Below, one piece after another: positions 41,874 to 51,636 of a DNA stretch of 64,000 bases; the stretch's first letter is position 1, and each line of letters opens with the position of its first letter. The notes below the pieces were generated by a model that did no database searches, was not told the DNA's origin, and saw only the letters and a list, made by a program, of their open reading frames with translations. Made by a program: the position numbers and the translations under genes. Origin of the DNA: Niabella beijingensis (GTDB taxonomy: Bacteria > Bacteroidota > Bacteroidia > Chitinophagales > Chitinophagaceae); contig NZ_JAIQDI010000001.1 in assembly GCF_020034665.1 (NCBI RefSeq), positions 3,410,001 through 3,474,000 of the forward strand, written 5' to 3'.

Positions 41874-42482
41874 CTAATTGAAGAGTTTGTAGCGCTTAAA
41901 GGGCTTTCCTTTTTTTCGCAGCCATGCATGGTAGCAGGAAGGGATATCACATTCCGGACGGGGAAGCAGGGAGGAAATAATGATCCGGTCCAGCTGCGAA
42001 ACCACACCCAGCACCAGGCAAACCCGGAACCAGACGAGGGGCGTTTTTCCCGCCAGGAAAAGCGTAAAGGTTACCAGCAGCACCAGTCCCCATAATTTGG
42101 AAAGCCAGTTGTGGGCACAGCCGCTTTTCCGGAACTTAAAATAATTGATAAGATCGGAGACGGGTTCCAGAATGAAAAGCAGCACGATCCAGGCAACATG
42201 ATCCTGAAACAGACCCCCGTTGAGGATCCAGATACAGCATCCGGCCGTCAGCCAGAAAACGATATCCACCCAGGCGTCCCATTTTCGTAACCGGTTGTCG
42301 GCAACGCCCAGGTGCCGGGCAATGATGCCGTCAAAAATATCGGAAAGCAGGCCTGCCCAAAGACAGACCACCAGGAACCAGCCGCTTTTATGGGTTTGCA
42401 GGGTCCATAAAAGCATTACGGGCGCCAGCAGCAGCCGGAACAGGATCAACGCAAAGGGGATCGACTTTTTTATTTTTTCCAT
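41874..42482 (-). CDS. CDP-alcohol phosphatidyltransferase family protein
   Basis: A 202-residue membrane enzyme, predicted to attach a phosphatidyl group from CDP-diacylglycerol to an alcohol. Four to six membrane helices and most of the motif D-x2-DG-x2-AR-x8-G-x3-D-x3-D are present: Asp48, Asp51, Gly52, Ala55-Arg56, Asp69 and Asp73. The second Gly of the motif is replaced by Leu65, which may alter the substrate pocket. The frame is open to 42581, but the ATG at 42482 fits best. It overlaps the upstream MFS gene by 13 bases, so the two are co-translated neighbours. Product lipid unknown. Confidence 0.82.
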   Translation of the reverse strand: MEKIKKSIPFALILFRLLLAPVMLLWTLQTHKSGWFLVVCLWAGLLSDIFDGIIARHLGVADNRLRKWDAWVDIVFWLTAGCCIWILNGGLFQDHVAWIVLLFILEPVSDLINYFKFRKSGCAHNWLSKLWGLVLLVTFTLFLAGKTPLVWFRVCLVLGVVSQLDRIIISSLLPRPECDIPSCYHAWLRKKGKPFKRYKLFN

Positions 42483-43771
42483 GATCGGGTCATTAACTGT
42501 AAAAAAATAAAACCGATTGCAAAAAAAATACTCAGCAGGGCTACGCTGGCGCGCATGGAGCCGGTGGCCCATTCCATCCATCCAAAGAGGAAGGTGCCAA
42601 TAACAACGCCCAGCTTGTCCAGTACGTCATACAGACTGAAATACGTAGCGTATTTATCCTGTTCGTCCTGTATCAATCCCGCAAATGTGGAGCGCGACAG
42701 GGCCTGGGTACCGCCCATTACCAGTCCTGTTAACACGGCCATAATATAGAACTGCCCGGTATTCCGCACCCCGCAGGCGATAAAACAGATCAGGATCCAG
42801 AGCAGAACACCCGTTTTTATGGCCGTGATGGTACCTGCCTTTTTTGAAAGGAGTACGAACAGGTAGGAGCCCAGTATGGCCAGGAATTGGAGCGTAAGTA
42901 TGACGCCAATGAGCTCCGTGGTGCCGATATGCAGGGTTTTGACTGCAAAAACACTGGACATGCCCATGATGGTGGTTACGCCCATATCATAAAAAAAGAA
43001 AGCGAGAAGAAATATCGAGATCCGCTTATTTCTTCCGGCAAGCCGCAGGGCTTCAATGATCTGTTTATAGGCATGCACCAGCACCTCATTGCCGCGGTTA
43101 CTGCGCCTCTGGTCCCGCGGCAACCGGTTTATAGAATAAGCTGCAAATACGAGCCACCACAGCCCTATAATTACAAATGAGAGCCGTACCGGCACCTGCT
43201 GCCTTATCTGTTCGGCATTGAAACCGAGCGGGCCGGCAAAACGGATCACGAGCAAATTGAGGATCAGGGCAAGCATTCCACCGGCATATCCCCAGGCAAA
43301 TCCCCTGGCACTAATGGCATCATAACGATCAGGCGTGGCAATTTCGGGGATAAAGGCATTATAAAACACCACACCCAGACTGTAACAAATACTGGACACC
43401 ATAAATAAAATGCAGGTAAGTGCCATCTGTTCGGCGGAGGAAAAGAACAACAGCATACAACTGACGGCGCCAATAAAAGAACAGCCACTCATAAAAAAGC
43501 GTTTGCGGCCGGAATTGTCTGCAAGCGCTCCCAGTAAGGGGCTCAGCAGCATGATCAGTAAAGAAGAAAAGGAATAGATATATGCATACAATACAGAATT
43601 GCCCATTTGCTGCCACCACAGCTTTTTATCACTCAATAACGAAAGACTGAGAAAATAAGCAGGAAACAGGGCGGAGGTAATGACCAGGGAATAGCTCGAA
43701 TTGGCCCAGTCGTACCAGCACCAGGCATTGATGGTTTTTTTATTATTCTTTAATAGCTGTTGTGCGCTCAT
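42470..43771 (-). CDS. MFS transporter of the UMF1/Atg22-like family
   Basis: A 433-residue transporter with about twelve membrane segments. It begins INAWCWYDWANSSYSLVI, the typical opening of UMF1 (Atg22-like) proteins, and continues with PLLGALADNSGRKRFF (the MFS loop 2-3 motif), YNAFIPEIATPDRYDAIS, GFAWGYAGG and GGTQALSRSTFAGLI. Homologues are thought to export or import amino acids or lipids; the substrate is unknown. It starts 16 bases after the membrane protein gene at 43788 and overlaps the phosphatidyltransferase gene, forming a three-gene group. Confidence 0.9.
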   Translation of the reverse strand: MSAQQLLKNNKKTINAWCWYDWANSSYSLVITSALFPAYFLSLSLLSDKKLWWQQMGNSVLYAYIYSFSSLLIMLLSPLLGALADNSGRKRFFMSGCSFIGAVSCMLLFFSSAEQMALTCILFMVSSICYSLGVVFYNAFIPEIATPDRYDAISARGFAWGYAGGMLALILNLLVIRFAGPLGFNAEQIRQQVPVRLSFVIIGLWWLVFAAYSINRLPRDQRRSNRGNEVLVHAYKQIIEALRLAGRNKRISIFLLAFFFYDMGVTTIMGMSSVFAVKTLHIGTTELIGVILTLQFLAILGSYLFVLLSKKAGTITAIKTGVLLWILICFIACGVRNTGQFYIMAVLTGLVMGGTQALSRSTFAGLIQDEQDKYATYFSLYDVLDKLGVVIGTFLFGWMEWATGSMRASVALLSIFFAIGFIFLQLMTRSWKK

Positions 43772-43787
43772 GCAGTAATAGGAGGGG

Positions 43788-44627
43788 TCAGTAATCGTTT
43801 TTTATATATTGTTTCAGTTTTTGAACCACCCGTTTTTCAAACTGCCGGATGGTTTTTTCAGGAGATGGTTTCCAGGGGAAAGGAGGTGGCGGCGCATAAT
43901 TAATGGCGCTGATCAATTGGAGCCTTGCTTTCAGGCTGTCACCAGTAATGAGTATCTTACAATAACTCGTCCGATAGCGAATGGTATCCGTATCTTTTAG
44001 TTTCCTGTAGTCCAGCAGATAGGCCACTGTATCCGAATGATCCTTATAATGGAACACATTTTTTTCGCTGTCAAAATCGAGATTGCTTTTAAACCTGGTC
44101 AGGTATTGAAGTTGTAAGGTGTTGAAAGCGGCTACCAGCTTTTGTTTGGAGCAGTTGAAGTCGTAGGTTTTATTAAAGTTATACTGGCGGTACGCCATAG
44201 ACGTGGCCATAAAGGCAAAGGAGCTGATCACCAGGATCGAATTCAATGCCAGCCGTTTTAACCGGTAAACGGCACTGTTGTTGAAAACCAGATAGGAGAA
44301 CAGAACACTGATCAAGGCCGGCAGGTCTGTGGGGTCCACGACCCGGGCCACCGGGATCTGCCAGGCATTCAGTTGGTCGATCAGCGGTTGTGCCCACGAA
44401 GACTTCCACCAGATAAACAGGCCGGCAACCGCCAGGTGTAACGGTTTGCGCCAGGCAGGAAATAGAGCACTCAGGAAAAACGGAAGGGCAAATAAACCGG
44501 CAATATCCGAAAGCTTACCGGTTAAGGCGTTGTGCCATGCGGGTTTCAGTAGCCAGTCGTTCAGCAGCAGCAGCCATACAGCCGTAAGGAAAAGGGGATG
44601 CCCCAGTTTTTGTTCAGCGGTCTTCAT
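43788..44627 (-). CDS. Membrane protein of unknown function
   Basis: A 279-residue protein with an N-terminal membrane part: LFLTAVWLLLLNDWLLKP, then LTGKLSDIAGLFALPFFLSALFP and two or three more segments to about residue 145. A soluble C-terminal half follows with Tyr/Lys-rich strands and a Pro-rich turn. The LNDWLLKPAWHNALTGKLSDIAGLF stretch looks like a conserved family signature, but I cannot name it. Upstream member of the MFS group (16-base gap). Confidence 0.65.
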   Translation of the reverse strand: MKTAEQKLGHPLFLTAVWLLLLNDWLLKPAWHNALTGKLSDIAGLFALPFFLSALFPAWRKPLHLAVAGLFIWWKSSWAQPLIDQLNAWQIPVARVVDPTDLPALISVLFSYLVFNNSAVYRLKRLALNSILVISSFAFMATSMAYRQYNFNKTYDFNCSKQKLVAAFNTLQLQYLTRFKSNLDFDSEKNVFHYKDHSDTVAYLLDYRKLKDTDTIRYRTSYCKILITGDSLKARLQLISAINYAPPPPFPWKPSPEKTIRQFEKRVVQKLKQYIKNDY

Positions 44628-44672
44628 TTGGTGTCATCTGTGTTCCTGCTAAAATAATTCTTTTGGCCCAAT

Positions 44673-44698
44673 AAAAAAGCCCCGGCATTACCGGGGCT
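44673..44698 (-). terminator. Terminator of the succinate dehydrogenase operon
   Basis: An 8-bp GC-rich stem (44678-44685 with 44691-44698), 5-base loop, and U-run on the minus strand. It lies about 20 bases past the iron-sulfur subunit stop. Confidence 0.85.
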
Positions 44699-44718
44699 GC
44701 TCAACTGTAAAGAAGGTG

Positions 44719-45492
44719 CTAATGCTTTTTTGTGTCGGAGGCCCATCCGGCGGCCAGGTATTCCCGGTTCAGGCGGGCGATATTGGTGATCTCGATCTCT
44801 TTTGGACAAACAGCTTCGCAGGCACCGGTATTGGTACAGGCGCCAAATCCTTCCTTGTCCATCTGGGCGATCATGTTCAGTGCACGGTCCTTTTTTTCTG
44901 CTTCGCCCTGCGGCAACAGCGCCAGGTGCGATACCTTGGCGGAAAGGAACAGGAGTGCTGATGAATTTTTGCAGGCGGCCACGCAGGCACCGCAACCGAT
45001 GCAGGCAGCGGCGGCAAACGCCTTATCCGCATTTTCTTTCGGAATGGGAATGGCGTTACCATCCTGGGCGTTGCCCGTATTTACGGAGATATAACCCCCG
45101 GCCTGGATGATACGGTCAAAGGCGCCGCGGTCCACGATCAGGTCTTTTACCACAGGGAATGCTTTTGCCCTCCAGGGTTCAACCACAATGGTGTCACCAT
45201 CTTTAAAAGCGCGCATATGCAGCTGACAGGTAGTGGTGCCGTGCCAGGGACCATGCGGGCGGCCGTTGATGTACATGGAGCACATGCCACAGATACCTTC
45301 GCGACAATCATGGTCAAAGGCGATGGGTTCTTTTCCTTCACGGATCAGTTGCTCGTTCAATACATCAAATAGCTCCAGGAAAGACATTTCCGATGAGATA
45401 TTGGATACTTTGTAGGTCTCGAACTTCCCGCCGGATTCGGCGTTTTTCTGTTTCCATACCTTCAAAGTGAGGTTCATATTGTAATGTTCCAT
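44719..45492 (-). CDS. sdhB: Succinate dehydrogenase / fumarate reductase iron-sulfur subunit
   Basis: Carries electrons between the flavoprotein and the membrane quinone site in the TCA cycle or fumarate respiration. The [2Fe-2S] ligands are in [16 protein letters not shown] with a further Cys in TTTCQLHM. The later clusters use [17 protein letters not shown] and [15 protein letters not shown]. 257 residues; the ATG at 45477 ([10 protein letters not shown]) is an equally good start. Unlike most operons of this family, it is separated from the flavoprotein gene by an unrelated gene (45509-46186). Confidence 0.94.
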   Translation of the reverse strand: MEHYNMNLTLKVWKQKNAESGGKFETYKVSNISSEMSFLELFDVLNEQLIREGKEPIAFDHDCREGICGMCSMYINGRPHGPWHGTTTCQLHMRAFKDGDTIVVEPWRAKAFPVVKDLIVDRGAFDRIIQAGGYISVNTGNAQDGNAIPIPKENADKAFAAAACIGCGACVAACKNSSALLFLSAKVSHLALLPQGEAEKKDRALNMIAQMDKEGFGACTNTGACEAVCPKEIEITNIARLNREYLAAGWASDTKKH

Positions 45493-45508
45493 GCTTCTTT
45501 TATTTATA

Positions 45509-46186
45509 TCAGCGTTTATAAGCCTCCAGTTTTACAAGCGGCTTTTTCTTAATTTTTTCTCTCTTGTCTTTTACCAGGCTGCAATCATCGTTCCGTTCAA
45601 TGATGTGCTGGTCGCCGGTTACCCAGTTGATATCTTTCATTTTTCTTCCGGCATCGCCGATCCCGTCCTCACATTCCCGTCCGATAAAAAAATTATCGTA
45701 GGTGCTTCCGATCTGATAGAAGGCATTGTTCTGGTACCGGAATTTTTCCGTTTCCGCCCAGCGCCAGGCACTGCCTCCATAGTGATCTACACTCAATATT
45801 CCGTTGGTGATGGAAATGGATGCGAACGGATCACCCATCACCCCGCCACAGGCACGACACATCAGCACTTCCTGCGACCTTCCTGCGAGCTGATAACCGG
45901 CAGGGGTTTTTAACAGGATGATCAACAGGCGGGGGAGCCCTTCATCTGTATCATACCGTCCTTCATCAAAGGCGTTCAGTGCCATTGCCACATCATCCTG
46001 GCCATCCTTGTTCAGGTCGCCATACACCACGCTAATGGTATCGTATCCCTCGGGGATGAATGCTGTGGTAGTTGCGCCATTCGCAGGAATTTTTAAAAGA
46101 ACTTTTGTCTGTGCAGTTGCCTGCAACAAAAACAACACCGGCAACATCCCTACTAGGCATTTCAGTAACAGGGGATGTTTTTTCAT
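45509..46186 (-). CDS. Secreted protein of unknown function inside the sdh operon
   Basis: A 225-residue protein with a signal peptide ([10 protein letters not shown]; about residue 26), read in the same direction as the succinate dehydrogenase genes and placed 7 bases after sdhA and 16 before sdhB. A calcium-loop-like patch, [16 protein letters not shown], suggests an FG-GAP/VCBS-like beta structure. Two cysteines in LMCRACGG form a CxxC and two more lie near the C-terminus. A similar D-x-N-x-DG patch occurs in secreted proteins of many families. Probably translated from the sdh message. It has no evident role in respiration, so function is unknown. Confidence 0.7.
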   Translation of the reverse strand: MKKHPLLLKCLVGMLPVLFLLQATAQTKVLLKIPANGATTTAFIPEGYDTISVVYGDLNKDGQDDVAMALNAFDEGRYDTDEGLPRLLIILLKTPAGYQLAGRSQEVLMCRACGGVMGDPFASISITNGILSVDHYGGSAWRWAETEKFRYQNNAFYQIGSTYDNFFIGRECEDGIGDAGRKMKDINWVTGDQHIIERNDDCSLVKDKREKIKKKPLVKLEAYKR

Positions 46187-46193
46187 GATCTGA

Positions 46194-48170
46194 TTATTTA
46201 TAGTTCCGCTGGGTGGGTTTGATCACCTCGTAGTTCAGCGGTTCTTTTTCCAGTTCCCATGAGTTTTCGCCATTCAGTTTCCATGCAGAAACGTACATGT
46301 ACTGGTCGTCGTGGCGTAATGCCTCTCCGTCGGGGGTCTGACTTTCCTCCCTGAAATGACCGCCGCAGCTTTCATTGCGCTCCAGCGCGTCCCGGCACAT
46401 CAGTTCGCCCAGCTCCAGGAAATCGGCAACGCGGCTGGCTTTGTCCAGTTCGGGGTTCATTTCATGAATACCCCCGGGGATCCGTACATTTTTCCAGAAA
46501 TCTTCTCTCAATGCCTTTATTTCTTCAATGGCTTCTTTCAGTCCCTGTTCGTTACGGGCCATGCCGCATTTTTCCCACATGATCTTACCCAGGCGCTTGT
46601 GAAAGCTTTCAACGGTCTGCGTACCCTGGATGCTCATGAGCCGGTTGATCCGCTCATTCACTTTGGTCTCAGCATCAACAAAAGAACGGTCGGTAGTGGG
46701 GATGGGTTTTACCCCGATCTCATCGGCCAGGTAGTTACCCAGCGTATAAGGGATCACGAAGTAACCATCCGCCAGACCCTGCATCAGTGCAGAAGCTCCC
46801 AGGCGATTGGCGCCGTGGTCGCTGAAGTTGGCTTCACCCAGGCAGAACAAACCTTTTACAGAGGTCATCAGGTCATAGTCTACCCAAAGCCCGCCCATCG
46901 TATAGTGTACTGCCGGGTAGATCCGCATCGGAACCTCATAGGGATTCTCTCCCGTGATCTTCTCATACATATCAAACAGGTTCCCGTATTCTTCCTTCAC
47001 TACCTCCTTACCCAGGCGTATCAGTGTTTCCGTATCGGGGTTCTGGATGCCATGTTTATTGGCTTCTGCCTTTCCGTATTTATTAATAAGGTTGTATTTG
47101 AAATCAAGATATACCGCCTGCCTAGTAGTACCTACGCCAAACCCTGCATCGCAGCGTTCTTTTGCTGCGCGGGACGCCACATCACGAGGTACCAGGTTCC
47201 CGAAGGCGGGGTACCTTCTCTCCAGGTAGTAATCCCTTTCGTCTTCCGGTATCTCGTTTGCTTTGCGGGTATCATTCTCCTTTTTGGGTACCCAGATCCG
47301 TCCGTCATTCCGCAGGGACTCCGACATCAGCGTCAGCTTGCTCTGGTGATCGCCGGAAACCGGGATACAGGTGGGGTGTATCTGCGTAAAACAGGGATTG
47401 GCAAAATGCGCACCTTTTTTATGGGCCCTCCAGGCTGCGGTAACATTGCTGCCCATGGCATTGGTAGACAGGTAGAATACGTTTCCATAACCACCGGAGG
47501 CCAGTAGCACGGCATGACCGAAAAATCGTTCCAGCTGACCGTTGATCAGGTTGCGGGCAATGATGCCGCGGGCTTTGCCATCGATCATCACCACATCCTG
47601 CATTTCGTGGCGGTTGTACATTTTTACGTTACCCAGTGCCACCTGGCGCTCCAGGGCCTGGTATGCACCGATTAACAATTGCTGACCGGTTTGTCCGGCA
47701 GCATAAAAAGTACGTTTTACCTGCACCCCGCCGAAAGAACGGTTGTTGAGCAGGCCGCCATATTCGCGTGCAAAAGGAACCCCCTGTGCCACGCACTGGT
47801 CAATAATATTTACGCTTACCTCTGCCAGGCGGTGCACATTGGCCTCGCGTGCGCGGTAATCGCCGCCTTTAATGGTATCATAAAAAAGACGGAAGATTGA
47901 GTCCCCGTCATTCTGGTAATTCTTTGCAGCATTGATCCCGCCCTGTGCGGCAATGGAGTGCGCCCGGCGCGGAGAGTCCTGGAAGCAGAAAGCCTTTACC
48001 TGGTAACCCTGCTCGCCCAATGCGGCCGCTGCAGATGCCCCGGCAAGCCCGGTGCCGATAACGATCACTTCCAGTTTCCGTTTATTGGCCGGGTTCACCA
48101 ACTTACAATGGCCTTTGTATTCGGTCCATTTATCTTCTAACTTTCCGGCTGGTATTTTTGAATCAAGCAT
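46194..48170 (-). CDS. sdhA: Succinate dehydrogenase / fumarate reductase flavoprotein subunit
   Basis: Oxidises succinate or reduces fumarate with covalently bound FAD. The FAD fold opens with [20 protein letters not shown], the flavin-linking His lies in [15 protein letters not shown], and the substrate-binding segments include [22 protein letters not shown] and [13 protein letters not shown]. 658 residues, the long Bacteroidota type. It sits between the cytochrome b subunit gene and a secreted protein gene. Confidence 0.96.
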   Translation of the reverse strand: MLDSKIPAGKLEDKWTEYKGHCKLVNPANKRKLEVIVIGTGLAGASAAAALGEQGYQVKAFCFQDSPRRAHSIAAQGGINAAKNYQNDGDSIFRLFYDTIKGGDYRAREANVHRLAEVSVNIIDQCVAQGVPFAREYGGLLNNRSFGGVQVKRTFYAAGQTGQQLLIGAYQALERQVALGNVKMYNRHEMQDVVMIDGKARGIIARNLINGQLERFFGHAVLLASGGYGNVFYLSTNAMGSNVTAAWRAHKKGAHFANPCFTQIHPTCIPVSGDHQSKLTLMSESLRNDGRIWVPKKENDTRKANEIPEDERDYYLERRYPAFGNLVPRDVASRAAKERCDAGFGVGTTRQAVYLDFKYNLINKYGKAEANKHGIQNPDTETLIRLGKEVVKEEYGNLFDMYEKITGENPYEVPMRIYPAVHYTMGGLWVDYDLMTSVKGLFCLGEANFSDHGANRLGASALMQGLADGYFVIPYTLGNYLADEIGVKPIPTTDRSFVDAETKVNERINRLMSIQGTQTVESFHKRLGKIMWEKCGMARNEQGLKEAIEEIKALREDFWKNVRIPGGIHEMNPELDKASRVADFLELGELMCRDALERNESCGGHFREESQTPDGEALRHDDQYMYVSAWKLNGENSWELEKEPLNYEVIKPTQRNYK

Positions 48171-48172
48171 AA

Positions 48173-48214
48173 CTGATTTGAGATTTGAGATTTCTGATTT
48201 GAGATTTCAACAAT
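48173..48214. repeat. 7-base periodic repeat between sdhC and sdhA
   Basis: CTGATTT, GAGATTT, GAGATTT, CTGATTT, GAGATTT (48173-48207), then a weaker heptad. Period exactly seven. It falls in the gap between two co-transcribed genes. Confidence 0.7.
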
Positions 48215-48241
48215 CGGATGCCTTTCCGGCACGCTTTTGTA

Positions 48242-48967
48242 TTACTGTATCCACCCTAAATAAAAGCTGATCGGCATCAGCATAAATGCCAGGCAAACGA
48301 TGATGGAAAATGCAATGCCGGTGGCTTTGATAAGGCTGATATATTTGTGATTGGTAAGCCCCAATGTGCGGAAAGAGCTCTGAAACCCGTGCACCAGGTG
48401 CCAGAACAGCGCGATCACCCCCAGCTCGTACACGATAATGATCCAGGGGTAGGTGGTGAACTGGTGCTTCATTTCTCCATATAAGTCGTGGTATTCTTTA
48501 GCTCCGGGTGTGCCTTCAGGCACGATCTGGCCTGTAGCATTGTCGATGAATACCGGCTGCAGACCTCCAAAACGGCTGGGGATCCAGAAATCGCTGATGT
48601 GGATCACCAAAAAGATCAGGATCAGTGCGCCAAGGATGCCCATAGCCCGGCTGTTCCAGGCACTGCCTTTATTGCCCATTTTTACTGCATAGCCTACACC
48701 CCGTTTGCTGCGGTTCTGGATTTCCAGCACAATACCCTGGATGATATGAAGCAGAAAGAATAAAAACAGACCGATTTCCAGTACACGGGGCACCACCATG
48801 GACCCCATAAAATGAGCGGCCTTATTGAACATTACTCCACCGTCGTTTGCCCAGATACAGGCGTTCAGCCCCGCATGAACAATTAAGAAAAGGATTAAAA
48901 AGATACCCGACAGCGCCATGGTAATTTTCTTACCAACAGATGAAGTAAAAAATTGAGACCAGTTCAT
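48242..48967 (-). CDS. sdhC: Succinate dehydrogenase cytochrome b subunit
   Basis: Membrane anchor with five helices that passes electrons to quinone and binds heme b. Recognisable segments: KKITMALSGIFLILFLIVHAGLN (with a heme-ligand-type His), LFLFFLLHIIQGIVLEIQNR, IFLVIHISDFWIP and IALFWHLVHGFQSSFRTLG. 241 residues, the Bacteroidota/Bacillus single-subunit type. First gene of the operon, behind a good promoter. Confidence 0.92.
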   Translation of the reverse strand: MNWSQFFTSSVGKKITMALSGIFLILFLIVHAGLNACIWANDGGVMFNKAAHFMGSMVVPRVLEIGLFLFFLLHIIQGIVLEIQNRSKRGVGYAVKMGNKGSAWNSRAMGILGALILIFLVIHISDFWIPSRFGGLQPVFIDNATGQIVPEGTPGAKEYHDLYGEMKHQFTTYPWIIIVYELGVIALFWHLVHGFQSSFRTLGLTNHKYISLIKATGIAFSIIVCLAFMLMPISFYLGWIQ

Positions 48968-48998
48968 ATTTTCTTATAGAAGGTGAATAAATTGCAGG

Positions 48999-49033
48999 CA
49001 AAGTTAACGCATCATGGTTAATTTGGTGACAAA
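48999..49033 (-). promoter_or_regulatory. Promoter of the succinate dehydrogenase operon
   Basis: Minus-strand TAACTTTG at 49006-48999 (exact TAnnTTTG) with a TTTG -33 box at 49033-49030, 23 bases apart. The sdhC ATG is 32 bases downstream. Confidence 0.5.
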
Positions 49034-49145
49034 AAAATGACAAGTTACCTGCCGGTGATGTGCTTTCCGGATGTTTCCGGATGCCGGGAAAGAAGATATT
49101 TAAGAAAACGCTATTTTAGTACCCTCACCAATTAAAAGTTTAAGT

Positions 49146-51635
49146 ATGAGCAACATCGCGGTTTATGAAAAGTACTTTGAAGACCCGCTTTCCCTTTCAG
49201 CGGATTTTACACAAACATTGAATAACACCAGTATCAAGAACCCGGACACCTGGTTCCCGGCCCTGGCCCTCCTGCAGCAAAAAGCAGGCGCCGGTGCTCC
49301 AAAGGAAGAACTGGCATTTCTTTTCGATCTGTTGTTCAAATCCAGTGCAGATCATACGGTGAGCGTTTATTTTTCAGCAGAAACATACGACTGGTTCTTT
49401 AAAAAAATGCTGGAAGTGCTTACAAGGGTGGGAGCAGTGTATCCGGAAGCCCTGCTGGAAAAAGCAGTGGCGCTGTTAATGGCACGCCGCGGCTACCGGG
49501 ATTATACGGAAGCGGAAAAGGCTTTTCAACAGGCGCTGGCAGCCGGCGTGGAAGCTGCGGCTCCCGTCTATTATTACTACCAGTATGTGGGGCTGATGCC
49601 CGGAGGGGATAAGGAAGTTGCGCTGGAAGAGCTGAAAAAACTGGCAGCTGCTGGCAATCCCTGGGCGCTGGTGTATGATGCGTTTTACCAGATATGGTTC
49701 AGCACCGGTTTTGAACTCACTCCTGCAATTGACCAGTTAAAAAACCACTCCGACCGGAAATTACAAAAGAATTATTATGATGTGCTCCAGGGATATTATG
49801 GTAAAAAAGGAGATAAGGAAAAACAGGTGGGGTTATTAAAGGAGTCCATCAGCCATTATGACGCGGCCTACCCGCGTTATGTGCTGGCAGAGATCTCCTG
49901 GCCGGAGGCTCAAACCGAAGAAGAAAAAACAGCAATACTAAAGGAACTGGAAAAAGCGTATAACGACGGTTCGATGGATGCTGCTACCAGTCTGGGTTTG
50001 AAATACCTGCCCCAGGAACCTAAAACGGCCCAGGACTATGAACGATCCATTTTCTGGCTGAAGCAAAGCTGGTTGTACGACAATGCATATGCGGCCTACC
50101 GCCTGGCCTACCTGTACCTGTACAATGAACTGGTGGCCGATGTGCCGGCAGGACTGCAACTCCTGGAGGCTGCCAAAGATGCCGGAAATATAGACGCTGC
50201 GATCGAATGGGCCGAGGTACATATCGAAGGCAGGTTTACCGAAATAAATAAAACGGTTACGCTCGACAGCTTTAATGAGCTACATACCAAACAGGTACCC
50301 TACGCTACTTACCGCCTGGGGCACTTTTATGAATATGGTGATCCCGATCTTGGTATTACCGCCGATCTGACCAGGGCATTTAATTATTATAAAGAGGCTG
50401 CAGACCAGCAACTGCCTGTTGCCCAGTATAATGTGGGACGGTTTCTTAAATACGGGTTTGATAACAATGAGCCGGATGTGGAAGCTTCCATACCCTATTT
50501 TACAAAAGCAGCGGAAGCAAACAATGCACAGGCGTGTACTGAACTGGGGCTGATCGCCGAGACCTCCGGACAACCGGATTACCGGCAGGCATTTGAGCAC
50601 TTCAGCAAGGCGGCCGAACTGGGATATCCCTATGCCAATTATATAAAAGGATTGTACCTGGAATATGATTATCACCAATCCGGCAAGACCGATCCGGGAG
50701 CGGCCGTACAATGCTACGAATATGCAGCCGGTTACAATGAGATGAATGCTGCGTATGAACTGGGCCGTTGTTATAAGTTCGGGACGGGAACACAGCAGGA
50801 CTTTGACAAAGCGATCGGGTACCTGAGAAAAGCGGCAGATGCCAACAATCCAAAAGCGCTTACGGAACTGGCGCTGAGTTATGAACGCGCAGAAGGCGTG
50901 ACAGAAGACCGGGACAAGGCGGTTGAATATATGGAGCGGGCCGCAGGTTTTAACTATGTATATGCACAGTATGCCACCGGCCGGTATTACCTGCATGGGT
51001 ATGTGCAGGTAAACAGCGCAAAGGGGCTGGAGTGGCTGGAGAAGGCAGCGGCGTATGAGTATCCGTATGCATTACTGGAGCTGGGCGATTATTATATGTT
51101 TGATTACGATCGGGTGGAACAGTATGATAAAGCCTTTGACTACTACCGGAGGGCCAAAGAGCAGCAGGTGTATTCGGATGGACTGGGGCTTTGCTATGAA
51201 TATGGTATCGGTGTGGAAACCGCGCCCGCCACGGCTTTTAATGAATACACACTTGCAGCAGAATACGGTAACAGCAATGCCAAGTACCGGCTGGGCCGTT
51301 GTTATTATGATGGGTTTGGTACCGACAAAAACCTGGAGACTGCCTTCCGCTGGTTTGGCGAAAGCGCCAATGAAGGGAATGATCATGCAAAACTGTACCT
51401 GGGCCGGCAGTACCTGAAAGGAGAAGGTATTCCGCGTCAGCCGGAAAAGGCGATACCATTATTTACAGAAGCGGCAGAGAACGAATCCGCTAATGCGCAA
51501 TACGAACTGGCCAATTGCTACCTGATGGGAGAAGGAGTGGATGAGGACGAACAAAAAGCAATGTACTGGTTTGAACGGGCGGCAGACAACGGCCATGAAG
51601 GCGCCAAAAAATTAACAGGAAGAAGAAGAAAATAA
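49146..51635 (+). CDS. Large Sel1-repeat (TPR-like) protein
   Basis: An 829-residue soluble protein, no signal peptide. From about residue 290 it is built of Sel1-like repeats: units of about 36 residues with patterns such as AAYRLAYLYLYNEL, AQYNVGRFLKYGF, AAYELGRCYKFGTGTQQDFDKAIGYLRKAA and AQYELANCYLMGEGVDEDEQKAMYWFERAA. At least ten such units can be traced by eye. Residues 1-290 are helical and TPR-like. Sel1 solenoids scaffold protein complexes. It is the first gene of a three-gene operon with an HSP90-type ATPase (1-base gap) and another helical protein, so it probably binds that chaperone or its clients. Confidence 0.85.
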   Translation: MSNIAVYEKYFEDPLSLSADFTQTLNNTSIKNPDTWFPALALLQQKAGAGAPKEELAFLFDLLFKSSADHTVSVYFSAETYDWFFKKMLEVLTRVGAVYPEALLEKAVALLMARRGYRDYTEAEKAFQQALAAGVEAAAPVYYYYQYVGLMPGGDKEVALEELKKLAAAGNPWALVYDAFYQIWFSTGFELTPAIDQLKNHSDRKLQKNYYDVLQGYYGKKGDKEKQVGLLKESISHYDAAYPRYVLAEISWPEAQTEEEKTAILKELEKAYNDGSMDAATSLGLKYLPQEPKTAQDYERSIFWLKQSWLYDNAYAAYRLAYLYLYNELVADVPAGLQLLEAAKDAGNIDAAIEWAEVHIEGRFTEINKTVTLDSFNELHTKQVPYATYRLGHFYEYGDPDLGITADLTRAFNYYKEAADQQLPVAQYNVGRFLKYGFDNNEPDVEASIPYFTKAAEANNAQACTELGLIAETSGQPDYRQAFEHFSKAAELGYPYANYIKGLYLEYDYHQSGKTDPGAAVQCYEYAAGYNEMNAAYELGRCYKFGTGTQQDFDKAIGYLRKAADANNPKALTELALSYERAEGVTEDRDKAVEYMERAAGFNYVYAQYATGRYYLHGYVQVNSAKGLEWLEKAAAYEYPYALLELGDYYMFDYDRVEQYDKAFDYYRRAKEQQVYSDGLGLCYEYGIGVETAPATAFNEYTLAAEYGNSNAKYRLGRCYYDGFGTDKNLETAFRWFGESANEGNDHAKLYLGRQYLKGEGIPRQPEKAIPLFTEAAENESANAQYELANCYLMGEGVDEDEQKAMYWFERAADNGHEGAKKLTGRRRK

Positions 51636-51636
51636 A

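Noticed and set aside
46356..47507. Long 383-residue open frame opposite sdhA
   Set aside because: Antisense shadow of the flavoprotein gene; long because of that gene's codon pattern, with no signal or motif of its own.
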